NCBI RefSeq assembly: GCF_029869925.1
Contig: NZ_CP118605.1
Location: 3,624,001-3,688,000, forward strand
DNA: 64,000 nt
From: Microbulbifer bruguierae
Lineage (GTDB): Bacteria; Pseudomonadota; Gammaproteobacteria; Pseudomonadales; Cellvibrionaceae
Reading direction: 5' to 3'
Shown: positions 38,970 through 48,716 of the stretch, in pieces
Layout: each line of letters opens with the position of its first letter
How positions within the stretch are numbered: position 1 is the stretch's first letter
Made by a program: the position numbers and the translations under genes
The notes under the pieces: generated by a model
Database searches by the model: none
The model's input: the letters and a program-made list of their open reading frames with translations, nothing else
Told to the model about the DNA's origin: nothing

Positions 38970-39608
38970 ATGAAACTGCGCGCGATTTCTAGTCTGGTCC
39001 TGTTGCTATTGTCACTGTCCGCAGCGGCGCAGGATGTCCGGTTAAAGGCCATTTTCGGTACCAGCGCCATGTTCGAGATCGACGGCAGGCAGCGGCTGCT
39101 GAAATCCGGCAACACCTCGCCGGAAGGGGTGAGGCTGGTCTCGGTGACCAGTGAAAATGCCACCGTAGAGATCGATGGCCGTACGCAGCAACTGTCGCTG
39201 TCAGCTCCGATCGCCGCGAATTACGCCGAGGTGCAAAAGGCAGAGGTGCGCCTGGCTGCGGACAGCCGCGGCCACTACAGCACCACGGCGTGGATCAACG
39301 GCCGCCAGGTGCCGGTACTGGTGGATACCGGAGCGACCAGTATCGCTTTCAATTATCCGACGGCGCGGAATCTGGGACTGGATCTCGCCCGCGCACAGCC
39401 AATGACGGTCTCCACTGCCAACGGCATGGCCCGTGCTTACCGATTACAGCTCGACAGCGTCACTATTGGTGGTATCAAGGTGCACAATGTGGAAGCCTCG
39501 GTGCTGGGGGATGACTTCCCGCAGATTACGCTGTTGGGCAACAGTTTTTTGAGCCGCGTGGATATGCAGCAACAGGATGGTCTGTTGCTGCTGCGCGCGC
39601 GCGATTGA
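38970..39608 (+). CDS. Exported retropepsin-like aspartic protease family protein
   Basis: The 212-residue protein has a signal peptide (ending LSLSAAAQ) and a C-terminal single-domain aspartic protease fold of the retroviral type. The catalytic-type motif is [14 protein letters not shown], with [13 protein letters not shown] near the end. An N-terminal part of about 90 residues ([19 protein letters not shown]) resembles small SH3-like domains seen before this protease type. Family members act as dimers, so this should dimerise in the periplasm. The substrate is unknown. It lies between pgpA and ribA and overlaps the longer candidate ribA start, so it is probably co-transcribed. Confidence 0.8.
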   Translation: MKLRAISSLVLLLLSLSAAAQDVRLKAIFGTSAMFEIDGRQRLLKSGNTSPEGVRLVSVTSENATVEIDGRTQQLSLSAPIAANYAEVQKAEVRLAADSRGHYSTTAWINGRQVPVLVDTGATSIAFNYPTARNLGLDLARAQPMTVSTANGMARAYRLQLDSVTIGGIKVHNVEASVLGDDFPQITLLGNSFLSRVDMQQQDGLLLLRARD

Positions 39609-39640
39609 TGACGAATTTTGATGGGACGCGAGGTATCAGT

Positions 39641-40240
39641 TTGACCATTCGTTATGTGGAATCCTCCAAACTGCCCACTTCCTGGGGTATGTTTGAAATG
39701 CACGGTTTTGAAGAAGTGGAAACCGGCAAGGAGCATGTCGTCCTGACCATGGGCGACCTGGATACCGACAAGCCGGTACTGGCTCGTATTCACTCCGAGT
39801 GCCTGACCGGGGATGCGTTGTTTTCCCTGCGCTGTGACTGCGGTGCGCAATTGCAGTATGCGCTGCACCGGATTGCCACCGAGGGACGCGGCGCGGTGTT
39901 TTATCTTCGCCAGGAGGGACGTGGGATCGGCCTGCTGAACAAGATCCGCGCCTACCATCTTCAGGATGCCGGTGCCGACACCGTGGAGGCCAACGAGCAG
40001 CTGGGTTTCGGTGCAGATATGCGGGATTACTCTATTCTTAAGCCGATGATTGACCACCTCGGCATCCAGTCGATTCGCCTGATGACAAATAATCCGCGCA
40101 AGGTGAAAGCGCTGGAAGCCCTGGGGGTGAAGGTTACCGAGCGTCTGCCACACCAGTCAGGCCGCAATCCACACAATGTGAATTACCTGTCCACGAAAAA
40201 GGGGAAGCTCGGTCATCTGTTTGATGACGAAGAGAAGTGA
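39641..40240 (+). CDS. ribA: GTP cyclohydrolase II
   Basis: RibA opens GTP in the first step of riboflavin synthesis. It holds a full active site: zinc Cys in [17 protein letters not shown], catalytic [16 protein letters not shown] and the TNNPRKV motif. I chose TTG 39641 because GAGG is spaced seven bases upstream and the protein then starts where E. coli RibA does (199 versus 196 residues). ATG 39608, overlapping the protease stop, would add 11 residues but has no ribosome-binding site. It supplies the activity missing from the RibBX fusion. Confidence 0.93.
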   Translation: MTIRYVESSKLPTSWGMFEMHGFEEVETGKEHVVLTMGDLDTDKPVLARIHSECLTGDALFSLRCDCGAQLQYALHRIATEGRGAVFYLRQEGRGIGLLNKIRAYHLQDAGADTVEANEQLGFGADMRDYSILKPMIDHLGIQSIRLMTNNPRKVKALEALGVKVTERLPHQSGRNPHNVNYLSTKKGKLGHLFDDEEK

Positions 40241-40397
40241 TCTGCAGTTCCGGTGTGCCGAATCTGGAGCCCTCGCGAACCCGGACTAGAGTGGCTCGTG
40301 GTGCCTGACCTGGTTCGCAGTTTATGGCCGCGACTAGTCTAGAAACGGTACAAAAAATAAGTGGTCGTTTTGGCCGGGTAAGAATAGAGAGAATAAA

Positions 40398-42491
40398 GTG
40401 ACACGTAATCTCACCGCACTGGTAATCAGCAGCGTCTTGATCTTGGCTGGATGCGAACTAACAGAAGACGACAAGGATCGCCTCAAAGACGCACAGGTTG
40501 ATCTTGAGCAGCTGGCGGATCAGATCATCATCACCTATCCGGCGAACGGCTCCACTGTCACTAGCTCCACTACCGATGTGCGAGTAGATATTCCCGCGGC
40601 AGCGGGTGTTCAGGCGGTGTCACTCTATGTCGATGGGGTGGAAATAGCATCCGATGAGGATGGCGCGCCGTGGGAATTTTCCTGGCCTTCCTATTACTGG
40701 GCTGATGGTGGTGCCCATACCCTGCTGTTGAAAGCGCTTACCGAGAATGGCAATGAAGTCAGGAACAACCAGCAGTTCCAGGTCACGGTTGCCACCAGCG
40801 CAAACAGCGATCTCCAGTTCTCTGGAGGGCTGGACGGCAGCAGCGTAAAAGATACCAACCAGTTGTCTGTGGGATTTGAGCTGTTTCCCGGCGCTACGCG
40901 CTACCAGGTGGTTTACTCAACGGGCGACGAGGTCGAGACTGTTGACACGGAATCCAACAGTGCGCAGTTATCCGATCTGGACGTGGGTGTTTACCAAATC
41001 CGCTACCGGGCGATTGGCGCCGACGCTACATCCAATGATCTTGTTGGCCCCCTCAGTAGTCCTGTCTCTGTCGAATTGCTGGCTCCGGATCTGCCGGCGC
41101 TAAACCCTGCAGAAGTTGTCGCGAATCAGGCTGGCTATGATGTTTTGCTGTCCTGGGCTGATCTCGGTGAGGGGAACTCTTACCGCGTCAATCTGCTAAG
41201 CGGAACAGCCGGTGAAGAAATTCTGTTTTCCGAAGCCACCGAAGAAAATTCCATAACAATACCGGATTTGCCACTGGGAAATTATCGGTGGCAGCTGCAG
41301 AGAACCAATGGCCTGGGGCAGGATTCCGGATTCTCCGCGCCGCAAGCACTTGGCGTTGGTGTATTTGAACGGCGTTTGGGTGGTTCCGCTAATGACCACG
41401 CGAAACAGGTGCTCTCCGCCAGCGATGGTGGATTTATCCTTCGCGGATACACCAAGTCACCAGAAATTTTTTCGGCAGTGGATAGCGACGGAGATGACTG
41501 GATCATCAAGTTGGATAGCCAGGGAAATGTGGTTTGGGATTATGTCTCCAGTGCCGGTGGGCGGGACCGCTTCACCGATCTTGTGGAGCTTTCGGACGGA
41601 TCCATTGTAGCGGTTGGGATGGATTGGGACTCGGACAAGGCCGTGATCCTTAAGCTCGATAGCACTGGCGCCAAACTCTGGGAAACGCTATATCGCCCCG
41701 AAAGTATTTCCGAGCGCTACGACTTTGTCAGTGTGGTTGAGTTTGATGGCGGTCTGTTCGCGGCTGCCGCGGAGTGGGGCCCGGCACCGGGCTGTGCCAA
41801 TTGTACCCGCAGACTCAACTTTTACTTCCACCGGGTGGACGCCGCGGATGGCACCGTTGCGGATGAGATTCCTGTGCCGGCCCTGGAGGGGGTAAGAATC
41901 AATACTCTGGCTGAGCTGAAGGTGACGGCAGCGGGAGAGCTGTTGGTAGCCGGCCACGGGATGCCCGCCGGCGACGAAACCGCGGAGTACTGGCAGGGGG
42001 GCGCTTACCTGCAGGTACTGGACGCCGACCTGGGGCAGAAGGTTACCTGGAACAATGTAGGCAACTACAGGCATGGAAATGTCGGGGATGTGATTGAGCG
42101 TCCCGATGGAAGCTTTGTGGTCGTCGGGCAGGTTGTGGACGACGGCAGGCCGGTATTGAGTCTGGTGGGTAGTAATGGTGCCGAGTTCCAGAACCGTGCC
42201 TGGACCAGCGATCGGGTTTATTACGGCAGTGAGTCGATAGCCGCGGGCGCGATGAATGAAACTTATGGCCTTTTTCTCGATCAGGAAACGGATGCATTGA
42301 TACTCGCCACATTCGGTTCCGACCTGGTTGTCGACGCGCAAAGGTTCCTTGAAGGGCTGAGCGCCCAGGTGTCGTCCGCGGGGCTGGTGTATAACCCCGA
42401 TGGCACCATCACGTATTTTCTCAGTGAGTCCCTCACAGGCCATACAAATTACGACCTGGTGATCAGTCGACAGCCGGTGGAGCAGAACTGA
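40398..42491 (+). CDS. Predicted lipoprotein with Ig-like, fibronectin-like and beta-propeller-like regions
   Basis: The 697-residue protein has a lipoprotein signal (LVISSVLILAGC). After a short charged helix comes an Ig-like module (ITYPANGSTVTSSTTDVRV to about 130) of the type found next to glycoside hydrolases. Two fibronectin-like stretches follow (about 140-320). The second half has repeats such as WIIKLDSQGNVVWDYV and VILKLDSTGAKLWETL, as in bacterial propeller proteins with about 50-residue blades. No enzymatic motif is seen. GTG 40398 follows an AGAGAGAA ribosome-binding site. It is likely a surface binding or structural protein, and it stands alone between ribA and a 790-bp gap. Confidence 0.7.
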   Translation: MTRNLTALVISSVLILAGCELTEDDKDRLKDAQVDLEQLADQIIITYPANGSTVTSSTTDVRVDIPAAAGVQAVSLYVDGVEIASDEDGAPWEFSWPSYYWADGGAHTLLLKALTENGNEVRNNQQFQVTVATSANSDLQFSGGLDGSSVKDTNQLSVGFELFPGATRYQVVYSTGDEVETVDTESNSAQLSDLDVGVYQIRYRAIGADATSNDLVGPLSSPVSVELLAPDLPALNPAEVVANQAGYDVLLSWADLGEGNSYRVNLLSGTAGEEILFSEATEENSITIPDLPLGNYRWQLQRTNGLGQDSGFSAPQALGVGVFERRLGGSANDHAKQVLSASDGGFILRGYTKSPEIFSAVDSDGDDWIIKLDSQGNVVWDYVSSAGGRDRFTDLVELSDGSIVAVGMDWDSDKAVILKLDSTGAKLWETLYRPESISERYDFVSVVEFDGGLFAAAAEWGPAPGCANCTRRLNFYFHRVDAADGTVADEIPVPALEGVRINTLAELKVTAAGELLVAGHGMPAGDETAEYWQGGAYLQVLDADLGQKVTWNNVGNYRHGNVGDVIERPDGSFVVVGQVVDDGRPVLSLVGSNGAEFQNRAWTSDRVYYGSESIAAGAMNETYGLFLDQETDALILATFGSDLVVDAQRFLEGLSAQVSSAGLVYNPDGTITYFLSESLTGHTNYDLVISRQPVEQN

Positions 42492-42791
42492 TTTAGCCCG
42501 GGTCCGTGTCAAGCTGCAGGCAGCCCGCAGGTCATGGGGCTGCTGCGCGTTGTCGCGATACCTGCAAGCCACAGGATTGAGCGCCATGACAATAGAGCGC
42601 CAGGGTAATCGAAAATGGGCCGGCTTCCTGTAGCTTTGGCAGTAATAAACCCTTCACGAAAGCTTCACTTTAAGGCAATCAATTAACGCCATTCTGTACC
42701 CGAGCAAGACGCTGATCTCGCAACTTGCCAGGGAAGGCTAATCGAGTGATCGAAGGAATGGCGGGATCAGAGAGTGCGTCTATACTCAAAC

Positions 42792-42877
42792 TATCTGAAC
42801 GTTATTGGTCGAGAAAGGTGATGTACTGATAACGCTCCGATATCGAGGCCGGCTTTATGCCGGCTTTTCTTTTTTTG
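42792..42877 (+). ncRNA. Candidate small RNA ending in an orphan terminator
   Basis: A -10-like TATACT lies at 42781-42786. The following 85 nt can form a 6-bp helix (CGTTAT with ATAACG) and end in a GCCGGC / GCCGGC terminator hairpin with a long T-run. No open frame leads into the terminator: the upstream gene stops 350 bp earlier. A -35 element is not clear. It could instead be the late terminator of the lipoprotein gene. Confidence 0.35.
42848..42877 (+). terminator. Orphan rho-independent terminator
   Basis: The stem GCCGGC (42848-42853) and GCCGGC (42859-42864), with loop TTTAT, is followed by TTTTCTTTTTTT. Confidence 0.8.
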
Positions 42878-42880
42878 TGC

Positions 42881-42917
42881 CGGGGATAGCAATGACGTCC
42901 TGTCATTGCTATCCCCG
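42881..42917. repeat. Perfect 16-bp inverted repeat
   Basis: CGGGGATAGCAATGAC (42881-42896) and its exact complement (42902-42917) flank a 5-base loop GTCCT. There is no T-run, so it is REP-like rather than a terminator. Confidence 0.8.
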
Positions 42918-43284
42918 ACGCCACCCAAAAAGCTGGCGCAGAAGCGTGGTTCTGCTTGTTTTTGGGTGGCTCGCGCCGGCCTGTGGCCGCGGGCGGTGTC
43001 TCCTACACCGCCAGTTTCTGTGCCTATAGTCGGTTACTTCAAACTATTGCGGTAGGTCGGCTTGACTGTTAAATTGCGCGAAATTCCACCAGCGGAGGAT
43101 TGATGATGATTGTATCCAACCACCGCCGGGCCAGCCGCGACTGAATCGCTTCTGCCCGGCAATGCTCTTTTGTCGGGTTTCCCACCCAATTGGAAACCCC
43201 GTTCCAAACGGCCCAGAATCTGATCTGAGGCTGGATAGACGTACGCCTGCATAACACACAGGGTACTTTTGAGGGTTTAGAGCC

Positions 43285-44415
43285 TTGAGTAAATCTCTGA
43301 TTTCACGCCGCCCGGTGTTTCGGCGCGGAGCATCTGCGAGTGTGCAGGAAAACAATACCAACGGCGCTTCGACACTGCGGCAGCTGGGGTGGATACCGTT
43401 TTTTCAGCAACAGCTGAGCCTGGATGAATGGAGTGACTGTCAGCCGGTTCGGGTAATGGCCGTGCACCGCAGTCAGCTTGACGTGGCCGGGGAGCACGGT
43501 GAGGAACCGGTCCTGGTCAGTGGTGCGTTATTTGAAGACGCGCTGGAAAAACCCACGGTGGGAGACTGGCTGCTTCTGGATCGGCAAAGCCGCAGGCCAG
43601 TGCGGCGCCTTGAACGCAGCAGTCTGTTCCGGCGCATGGCGCCAGGTGCCAGGCAGGCGCAGTTGATTGCCGCGAATATCGATAACGTGCTGATCGTCTC
43701 TTCCTGTAACCACGATTTCAATCTGTCCCGTATCGAGCGATACCTCGCCCTGGTACGAGAAGCTGGCTGTCGCGCCTGCCTGGTGTTGACCAAAGCGGAC
43801 CTGAGTGACGACCACGAGCAGTACATACAGGCCCTGAAAAAACATCGGGATTTGCCGTTGCTGCTGGTCAACGGGCTTGATCCCGCCACGTTGCAACCGC
43901 TGCGAGACTACTGCCGCAGTGGCGAGACCGTGGCTCTGCTGGGGTCCTCCGGCGTTGGCAAGTCTACGCTGCTGAACAGTCTGGCCGGCAGCGAGCTGGC
44001 GGCCACGTCCGGTATTCGCGAAGACGACAGCAAGGGCCGCCACACCACCCGCCACCGGGCACTGTATCCGATTCCCGATGGGGGGCTGCTGCTGGACAGC
44101 CCCGGGATGCGGGAATTGGGCCTGGCGGATGTCAGTGAAGGGCTGGCGGCGGAGTTTGCCGACATTGGCAAGCTCGCTGCTGCATGTCGTTTCAGCGACT
44201 GCGCACACGAATCCGAGCCCGGCTGTGCGGTACAGGCAGCCATCGAGTCCGGGGAGCTGGATGAGAGGCGTTTGCGGAACTGGCAAAAGCTGGAGCGGGA
44301 AGTGGCGCGCAACAGTAAGACGCTCGCGGAAACTCGTGCGGATGATAGGGCGTTCAGTCAGTTCGTCCGCAAAGTGGTACAGGAGCAGGCGCGTTCACGG
44401 AAAGGTGGCGAGTAA
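43285..44415 (+). CDS. rsgA: Ribosome small-subunit biogenesis GTPase RsgA
   Basis: RsgA is a circularly permuted GTPase that helps 30S maturation. The 376-residue chain has an N-terminal OB-like domain (about 30-115), then G4 (VLTKADL) before G1 (LLGSSGVGKSTLLNSL) and G3 (DSPGMRELGL), the permuted order. A C-terminal zinc knuckle follows with CRFSDCAHESEPGCAV. Translation seems to start at TTG 43285, with GAGGG 12 bases upstream; the first 30 residues are not conserved-looking, so a later start is possible. A long terminator hairpin follows. Confidence 0.93.
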   Translation: MSKSLISRRPVFRRGASASVQENNTNGASTLRQLGWIPFFQQQLSLDEWSDCQPVRVMAVHRSQLDVAGEHGEEPVLVSGALFEDALEKPTVGDWLLLDRQSRRPVRRLERSSLFRRMAPGARQAQLIAANIDNVLIVSSCNHDFNLSRIERYLALVREAGCRACLVLTKADLSDDHEQYIQALKKHRDLPLLLVNGLDPATLQPLRDYCRSGETVALLGSSGVGKSTLLNSLAGSELAATSGIREDDSKGRHTTRHRALYPIPDGGLLLDSPGMRELGLADVSEGLAAEFADIGKLAAACRFSDCAHESEPGCAVQAAIESGELDERRLRNWQKLEREVARNSKTLAETRADDRAFSQFVRKVVQEQARSRKGGE

Positions 44416-44450
44416 TAGCCCGGACTGCGAAAAGCAACGCTGGAAGCGAA

Positions 44451-44493
44451 AGCAAAGTGGCGGCGATCTGCATTGCCGCCACTTTGCTGTTTT
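44451..44493. terminator. Convergent terminator between rsgA and the DUF885 gene
   Basis: A perfect 14-bp stem (AGCAAAGTGGCGGC and its complement, loop of 10) is followed by GTTTT. Both flanking genes point into it. Confidence 0.75.
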
Positions 44494-44533
44494 GCGCTGG
44501 AGTGTGGTTATCTCAGTGGTTAGAGATCAGTGG

Positions 44534-46417
44534 TTAGTTCAGCGCCGCCTGACCGCCGGCATCTGCCGCCGGCACGGACTTCGCTATCTGCCCACCCTGC
44601 ACTTTAATCCAGCCGTTCATCCGGCTTTCCAGTAAATTCAACGGCAGCGCGCCCGCTTTCAGCAGGGCATCGTGGAACTGGCGGATATTGAAGTTGGTAC
44701 CCAGGGCTTTTTCCGCGCGCGCGCGAATTTCCTTGATCTTCAATTGGCCGACTTTGTACGCCAGCGCCTGGCCCGGCCATACCAGATAGCGGTCGATTTC
44801 CACCACAATATCGTGCTCCGGTTTTGCGCTGTTATCCATAAAGTAGCGGATCGCTTCGTCCCGGCTCCAGCCCAACTGATGCATTCCGGTATCAACTACC
44901 AAACGCACTGCGCGCCACATATCGTAGGTCAAAGCGCCAAACTCGTTGTAGGGGTCTTTATACAAGCCGAGATCGTAGCCGAGGCTTTCGGAATACAATC
45001 CCCAGCCCTCGACAAAACCGGTATACATGGTTTGTCGGCGCAGCGGATGGATTTCTTTCTGCTCCTGCGCCAGGGCGATTTGCAGATGGTGCCCGGGCAT
45101 GGCTTCATGCACGGTTAACGCTTCCATCTCCCAGGTTGGGCGGCTGTTCAGGTCGTAGGTATTGGCAAAGAAAACACCCGCGCGGCCAGCCTCCATGGAG
45201 CCCGGCTGGTAGTAGGCGGTGGTCTGGGATTTTTCTGAATACCCGGGAATTCGCTTAACCCCATAAGGCAGGCGCGGCAGCGTGCCGAACAGCGCAGGTA
45301 ATTCACCGTCGATACGCTTGGCGATATCCCGATAATTCTTCAACAGGTCTTCTTTTGTCGTGTAGTAGAAGCGGGGGTCTGTGCGCAGGAAATCGGTAAA
45401 CGCTTTAAAGTCCCCATCAAAGCCGGTGCGCTGGATGATCTTGTCCATTTCAGCGCGAATACGTCGCACCTCTTCCAGCCCGATACGATGGATTTCTTCC
45501 GGGCTCAGTTCTGTGGTGGTCTGTTTGCGCACCTTGTAGGCATACCAGCGGATACCGTCTTCATTTTTGGTAAATGCGGTTTCGGTGGTTGCGTTGGGGA
45601 TGTAATCGCGCTCGACAAATTCCGCTAGCTGTTGCCAGTTGGGCACCAGAGACTTCTGATAAATCGTTTGTGCGCGGGTGCGCAGGCGGGCTTGCTGTGC
45701 GGCGGGAATACTCGCTGGCATATCGTTGAACGCTTTCAGCAGCGGGCTCTGTTTGCTGTCTGCGGGAATCAGTGCGCGGATTTGGCCTGGCAGGTCGCGC
45801 AGGGTAATTTGCGGCGGGGTGAGATTCTGCCGCAGCCCTTTTTCCATAAGGATTTTTGTCTGCTCGATCAGCCCGGGTAACTTTTCCAGGCGCGCGAGGA
45901 TGTCTTCATAATCTTTGATGGTGCGTTTGGGCATGGCGCTGAGCAATGCGGGCACACTGCGCTGGATGCCGCTCATATGGTTGATGGGCAGCAGGTGCTC
46001 GGGGAACTGGTAGCCTCTGACCTGAAGGAGCAGATCCTGGTACAGCAGTTGGTAGTCGAGCTTTTCGTTTTCCGGCAGGTTGTTTTCGTCGATGTGACGG
46101 CTGGCCGCAAGGAGTTCACGGGTCTGGCCTTTGCGGCGTTCGATGCCTTTGTTGGATTGATCGGTCCAGTTGCGTTCTACACCGGGATAGCCTTCGTAGG
46201 TAGCGGATTCCGGATAGCTTTCCATGATCCAGCGGTAGCGGAGATCTTGCAGTGCCTTGAGTTTTTCACTGGCGCCCTTCTTGGGCAGCTCGCTCATGGC
46301 TTGTTCGAAGGCTTTTTGATCCATGGCCTGAACATTCAGGCTCGCAGCCAGGATGGCGATGGAAAACCCAAGACGCTTGGCGCTCAGAATTTTTTGGGCG
46401 GAATTGGAAAAGGACAT
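44534..46417 (-). CDS. Exported DUF885-family putative zinc metallopeptidase
   Basis: The 627-residue protein has a signal peptide (LGFSIAILAASLNVQA) and the DUF885 domain over most of its length. The metal-binding motif is VHEAMPGHHLQIAL near residue 435, followed by the GFVEGWGLYSE motif with a probable third ligand. Characterised members resemble carboxypeptidase-like or oligopeptidase-like zinc enzymes, so a peptidase in the periplasm is likely. ATG 46417 has AGGAAG about 10 bases upstream, much better than any upstream start. Two long inverted-repeat elements lie between it and dxs. Confidence 0.88.
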   Translation of the reverse strand: MSFSNSAQKILSAKRLGFSIAILAASLNVQAMDQKAFEQAMSELPKKGASEKLKALQDLRYRWIMESYPESATYEGYPGVERNWTDQSNKGIERRKGQTRELLAASRHIDENNLPENEKLDYQLLYQDLLLQVRGYQFPEHLLPINHMSGIQRSVPALLSAMPKRTIKDYEDILARLEKLPGLIEQTKILMEKGLRQNLTPPQITLRDLPGQIRALIPADSKQSPLLKAFNDMPASIPAAQQARLRTRAQTIYQKSLVPNWQQLAEFVERDYIPNATTETAFTKNEDGIRWYAYKVRKQTTTELSPEEIHRIGLEEVRRIRAEMDKIIQRTGFDGDFKAFTDFLRTDPRFYYTTKEDLLKNYRDIAKRIDGELPALFGTLPRLPYGVKRIPGYSEKSQTTAYYQPGSMEAGRAGVFFANTYDLNSRPTWEMEALTVHEAMPGHHLQIALAQEQKEIHPLRRQTMYTGFVEGWGLYSESLGYDLGLYKDPYNEFGALTYDMWRAVRLVVDTGMHQLGWSRDEAIRYFMDNSAKPEHDIVVEIDRYLVWPGQALAYKVGQLKIKEIRARAEKALGTNFNIRQFHDALLKAGALPLNLLESRMNGWIKVQGGQIAKSVPAADAGGQAALN

Positions 46418-46497
46418 CGTACTTCCTGTCTCTGTTTTATATTTAATGAGGTCGGTTGCAGCTACGAAGTGGTATAGCAATTCGTTAAGGCGGGACG

Positions 46498-46580
46498 CTG
46501 GGTAAAGCTTTCGGAAGCGTCGGCGACAGGGATGTATCCCCAAGGGGGCGCCTAGCTCGGTTCCGAAAAGCTTTACCCAG
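46498..46580 (+). repeat. Long inverted-repeat element, copy C (divergent core)
   Basis: The arms CTGGGTAAAGCTTTCGGAA (46498-46516) and TTCCGAAAAGCTTTACCCAG (46561-46580) pair over 19 bp with a one-base bulge. The core begins GCGTCGGCGACAGGGATG but then departs from the other copies. It lies in the gap between dxs and the DUF885 gene, head-to-head with copy D. Confidence 0.75.
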
Positions 46581-46653
46581 TGGCCCGACGCCACCGCAGT
46601 TCTTTCGGAGTCCAAAATTGGAGCTCTGTTCAGAGTACGGTGGCGGCCGGGCA

Positions 46654-46746
46654 CCAGGGGCGGGTTTTCAGGACCGCTGTGGACCCATCCCTGGGAGCTT
46701 CGGCGCAAACATCCTGTTTGCGACGATCCTGAAAACCCGCCCCAGG
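46654..46746 (-). repeat. Long inverted-repeat element, copy D
   Basis: The arms CCAGGGGCGGGTTTTCAGGA (46654-46673) and TCCTGAAAACCCGCCCCAGG (46727-46746) pair with one mismatch, and the flanks pair a little further. Read on the minus strand, the inner hairpin is the same as in copy B (CGCAAAC stem, loop AGGAT), followed by CCC-AGGGAT-GGG. It is in sense orientation for the dxs transcript. Confidence 0.85.
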
Positions 46747-46784
46747 CACCCAGCCTTAAGTTCGAGTTTCCGGCTTTGTAAGCG

Positions 46785-48716
46785 TTATATTGCTGCTGCC
46801 TGACCTTTTGACTGTGCTTGATGCATCTGAGTCTGGCGCTCACGGATTTGTTCTTCGATACCCTTGGCATCTAGACCAATTTCGGCCAGCAGTTTCGGGT
46901 GCTTGCCGTGTTCAATGATTTTATCGGGCAAGCCAAGTTGCAGCAGGGGTACCGGAACAATGCGCTGGTTCAGGTACTCGGATACCGCACTACCGGCACC
47001 TCCGGCAATGGTGTTTTCTTCCAGGGTCACCAGCAGTTCGTGGCTGTTGGCCAACTGGTCGATCAGCTCTTCGTCCAGAGGTTTCACCCAGCGCATATCC
47101 ACCAGCGTTGCGCCGAGTCTTTCAGCGGCTTCGCGGGCCGGGGCAAGCAGGGTGCCGAAGCTCAGGATGGCGACGTTGCTGCCTTCCTGAAGTACGCGTC
47201 CCTTACCAACGGGCAGCGCGGTCATTTCTGTTTCGATTTCCACACCGGGGCCGGTACCGCGAGGGTAGCGCACGGCGGCGGGGCCTTTGTGCTGGTAGGC
47301 GGTATAGAGCAGCTGGCGGCACTCGTTTTCGTCGCTGGGTGCGGCGATCACCAGGTTCGGCAGGCAGCGCATGAAGGTGAGGTCAAAGCTGCCCGCGTGG
47401 GTGGGGCCGTCTTCGCCGACCAGACCGGCGCGATCGATGGCGAAGGTCACGTCCAGATCCTGTATCGCCACGTCGTGCACCATCTGGTCGTAGCCGCGCT
47501 GCAGGAAGGTGGAGTAGATCGCAACCACCGGCTTCTGTGCTTCACAGGCAAGTCCCGCAGCCAGGGTGACAGCGTGTTGCTCGGCGATGGCGACATCGTG
47601 GTAGCGCGCGGGGAAGCGCTCGGCGAAATCGACCATGCCGGAGCCTTCACACATGGCCGGGGTGATGGCGATGAGCTTGTCGTCCTGCTCGGCCATATCG
47701 CACAGCCACTGGCCGAAAATATCCTGGTACTTGGGGCCCTTTTTCCTGGGCTCTCCATTCGACGCCGGGGCCGCTGCTACCTGAACCTTGGGTTCCGGTT
47801 CCAGCTTGTTGAGGGCGTGGTACCCCACCGGATCTTCTTCCGCGGGGCCGAAGCCTTTGCCCTTGGTGGTGACAATGTGCAGTAACTGCGGGCCGCGCTG
47901 ATTGCGCAGGTTGCGCAGGGTATGCACCAGGTCCTGCATGTTGTGGCCGTCCAGCGGGCCCACGTAATTGAACCCCAGTTCCTCGAACAGGGTGCCCGGG
48001 GTGATCATGCCCTTCACGTGCTCTTCCGTGCGCCGCGCCAGCTGCCAGGCCTTGGGAATGGCCGACAGAATCTTGCGGCTGCCCTCACGCATGTTCAGGT
48101 AGGTCTTGCTGGCAAGGATACGGGCGAAGTAGGTGGCCAGGCCGCCGACGTTCTTGGAGATGGACATGCGGTTGTCATTCAGTACCACCAGCATGTCTTT
48201 CCCGGTATGGGCGGCGTGGTTCAGGGCCTCGAAGGCCATGCCCGCGGTCATGGCGCCATCGCCGATCACCGCAACCACCTTGCGCTCATCCGGCGACCCC
48301 AGCGCCATGCCCAGGGCCGCGCTGATGGAGGTGCTGGAATGGCCCACGCCAAAGGTGTCGTAAGGGCTTTCACCGCGTTTGGGGAAGCCGGAAAGGCCGC
48401 CTTGCTGGCGCATGGTCAGCATCTGTTCGCGGCGGCCGGTGAGGATTTTATGCGGGTAAGTCTGGTGGCCTACATCCCACACCAGGCGGTCTTCCGGGGT
48501 GTTGTAAATGTAGTGCAGGGCGATGGTGAGCTCTACAACGCCGAGCCCGGCACCGAAGTGACCGCCGGTCTGGCCGACACAGTAAAGCAGGTATTCACGC
48601 AGCTCGCTGGCCAGCTGGGGCAGCTGTTTTTCCGGCAGCGCGCGCAGTTGGGCCGGGTCGTCGATCTGGTCGAGCAGTGGCGTGCTGGGGCGCGTGCGGG
48701 GTATTTGGTCGAACAT
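46785..48716 (-). CDS. dxs: 1-deoxy-D-xylulose-5-phosphate synthase
   Basis: Dxs joins pyruvate and glyceraldehyde 3-phosphate in the first step of the MEP isoprenoid pathway, using thiamine diphosphate. The 643-residue chain shows [19 protein letters not shown], the ThDP motif [17 protein letters not shown] with [11 protein letters not shown], and [15 protein letters not shown] 48716 has AGGACC 10 bases upstream. It lies downstream of xseB and ispA, the classical cluster, with a 218-bp gap that may hold its own promoter. Confidence 0.96.
   Translation of the reverse strand: MFDQIPRTRPSTPLLDQIDDPAQLRALPEKQLPQLASELREYLLYCVGQTGGHFGAGLGVVELTIALHYIYNTPEDRLVWDVGHQTYPHKILTGRREQMLTMRQQGGLSGFPKRGESPYDTFGVGHSSTSISAALGMALGSPDERKVVAVIGDGAMTAGMAFEALNHAAHTGKDMLVVLNDNRMSISKNVGGLATYFARILASKTYLNMREGSRKILSAIPKAWQLARRTEEHVKGMITPGTLFEELGFNYVGPLDGHNMQDLVHTLRNLRNQRGPQLLHIVTTKGKGFGPAEEDPVGYHALNKLEPEPKVQVAAAPASNGEPRKKGPKYQDIFGQWLCDMAEQDDKLIAITPAMCEGSGMVDFAERFPARYHDVAIAEQHAVTLAAGLACEAQKPVVAIYSTFLQRGYDQMVHDVAIQDLDVTFAIDRAGLVGEDGPTHAGSFDLTFMRCLPNLVIAAPSDENECRQLLYTAYQHKGPAAVRYPRGTGPGVEIETEMTALPVGKGRVLQEGSNVAILSFGTLLAPAREAAERLGATLVDMRWVKPLDEELIDQLANSHELLVTLEENTIAGGAGSAVSEYLNQRIVPVPLLQLGLPDKIIEHGKHPKLLAEIGLDAKGIEEQIRERQTQMHQAQSKGQAAAI

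Larger units (their letters stand above)
42492..43284. other. Gene-poor 790-bp gap before rsgA
   Basis: I see no convincing protein gene here. The gap holds a -10-like TATACT (42781-42786), a short structured region ending in a terminator, and a strong 16-bp inverted repeat (both listed separately). Some GGA motifs occur at 42735-42770 but without the clear hairpin loops seen in the Rsm-like candidates. Confidence 0.4.

Noticed and set aside
46418..46870. Longer N-terminus for the DUF885 protein (start at 46870)
   Set aside because: It would run through two inverted-repeat elements and into dxs; ATG 46417 has a good ribosome-binding site and starts a signal peptide.
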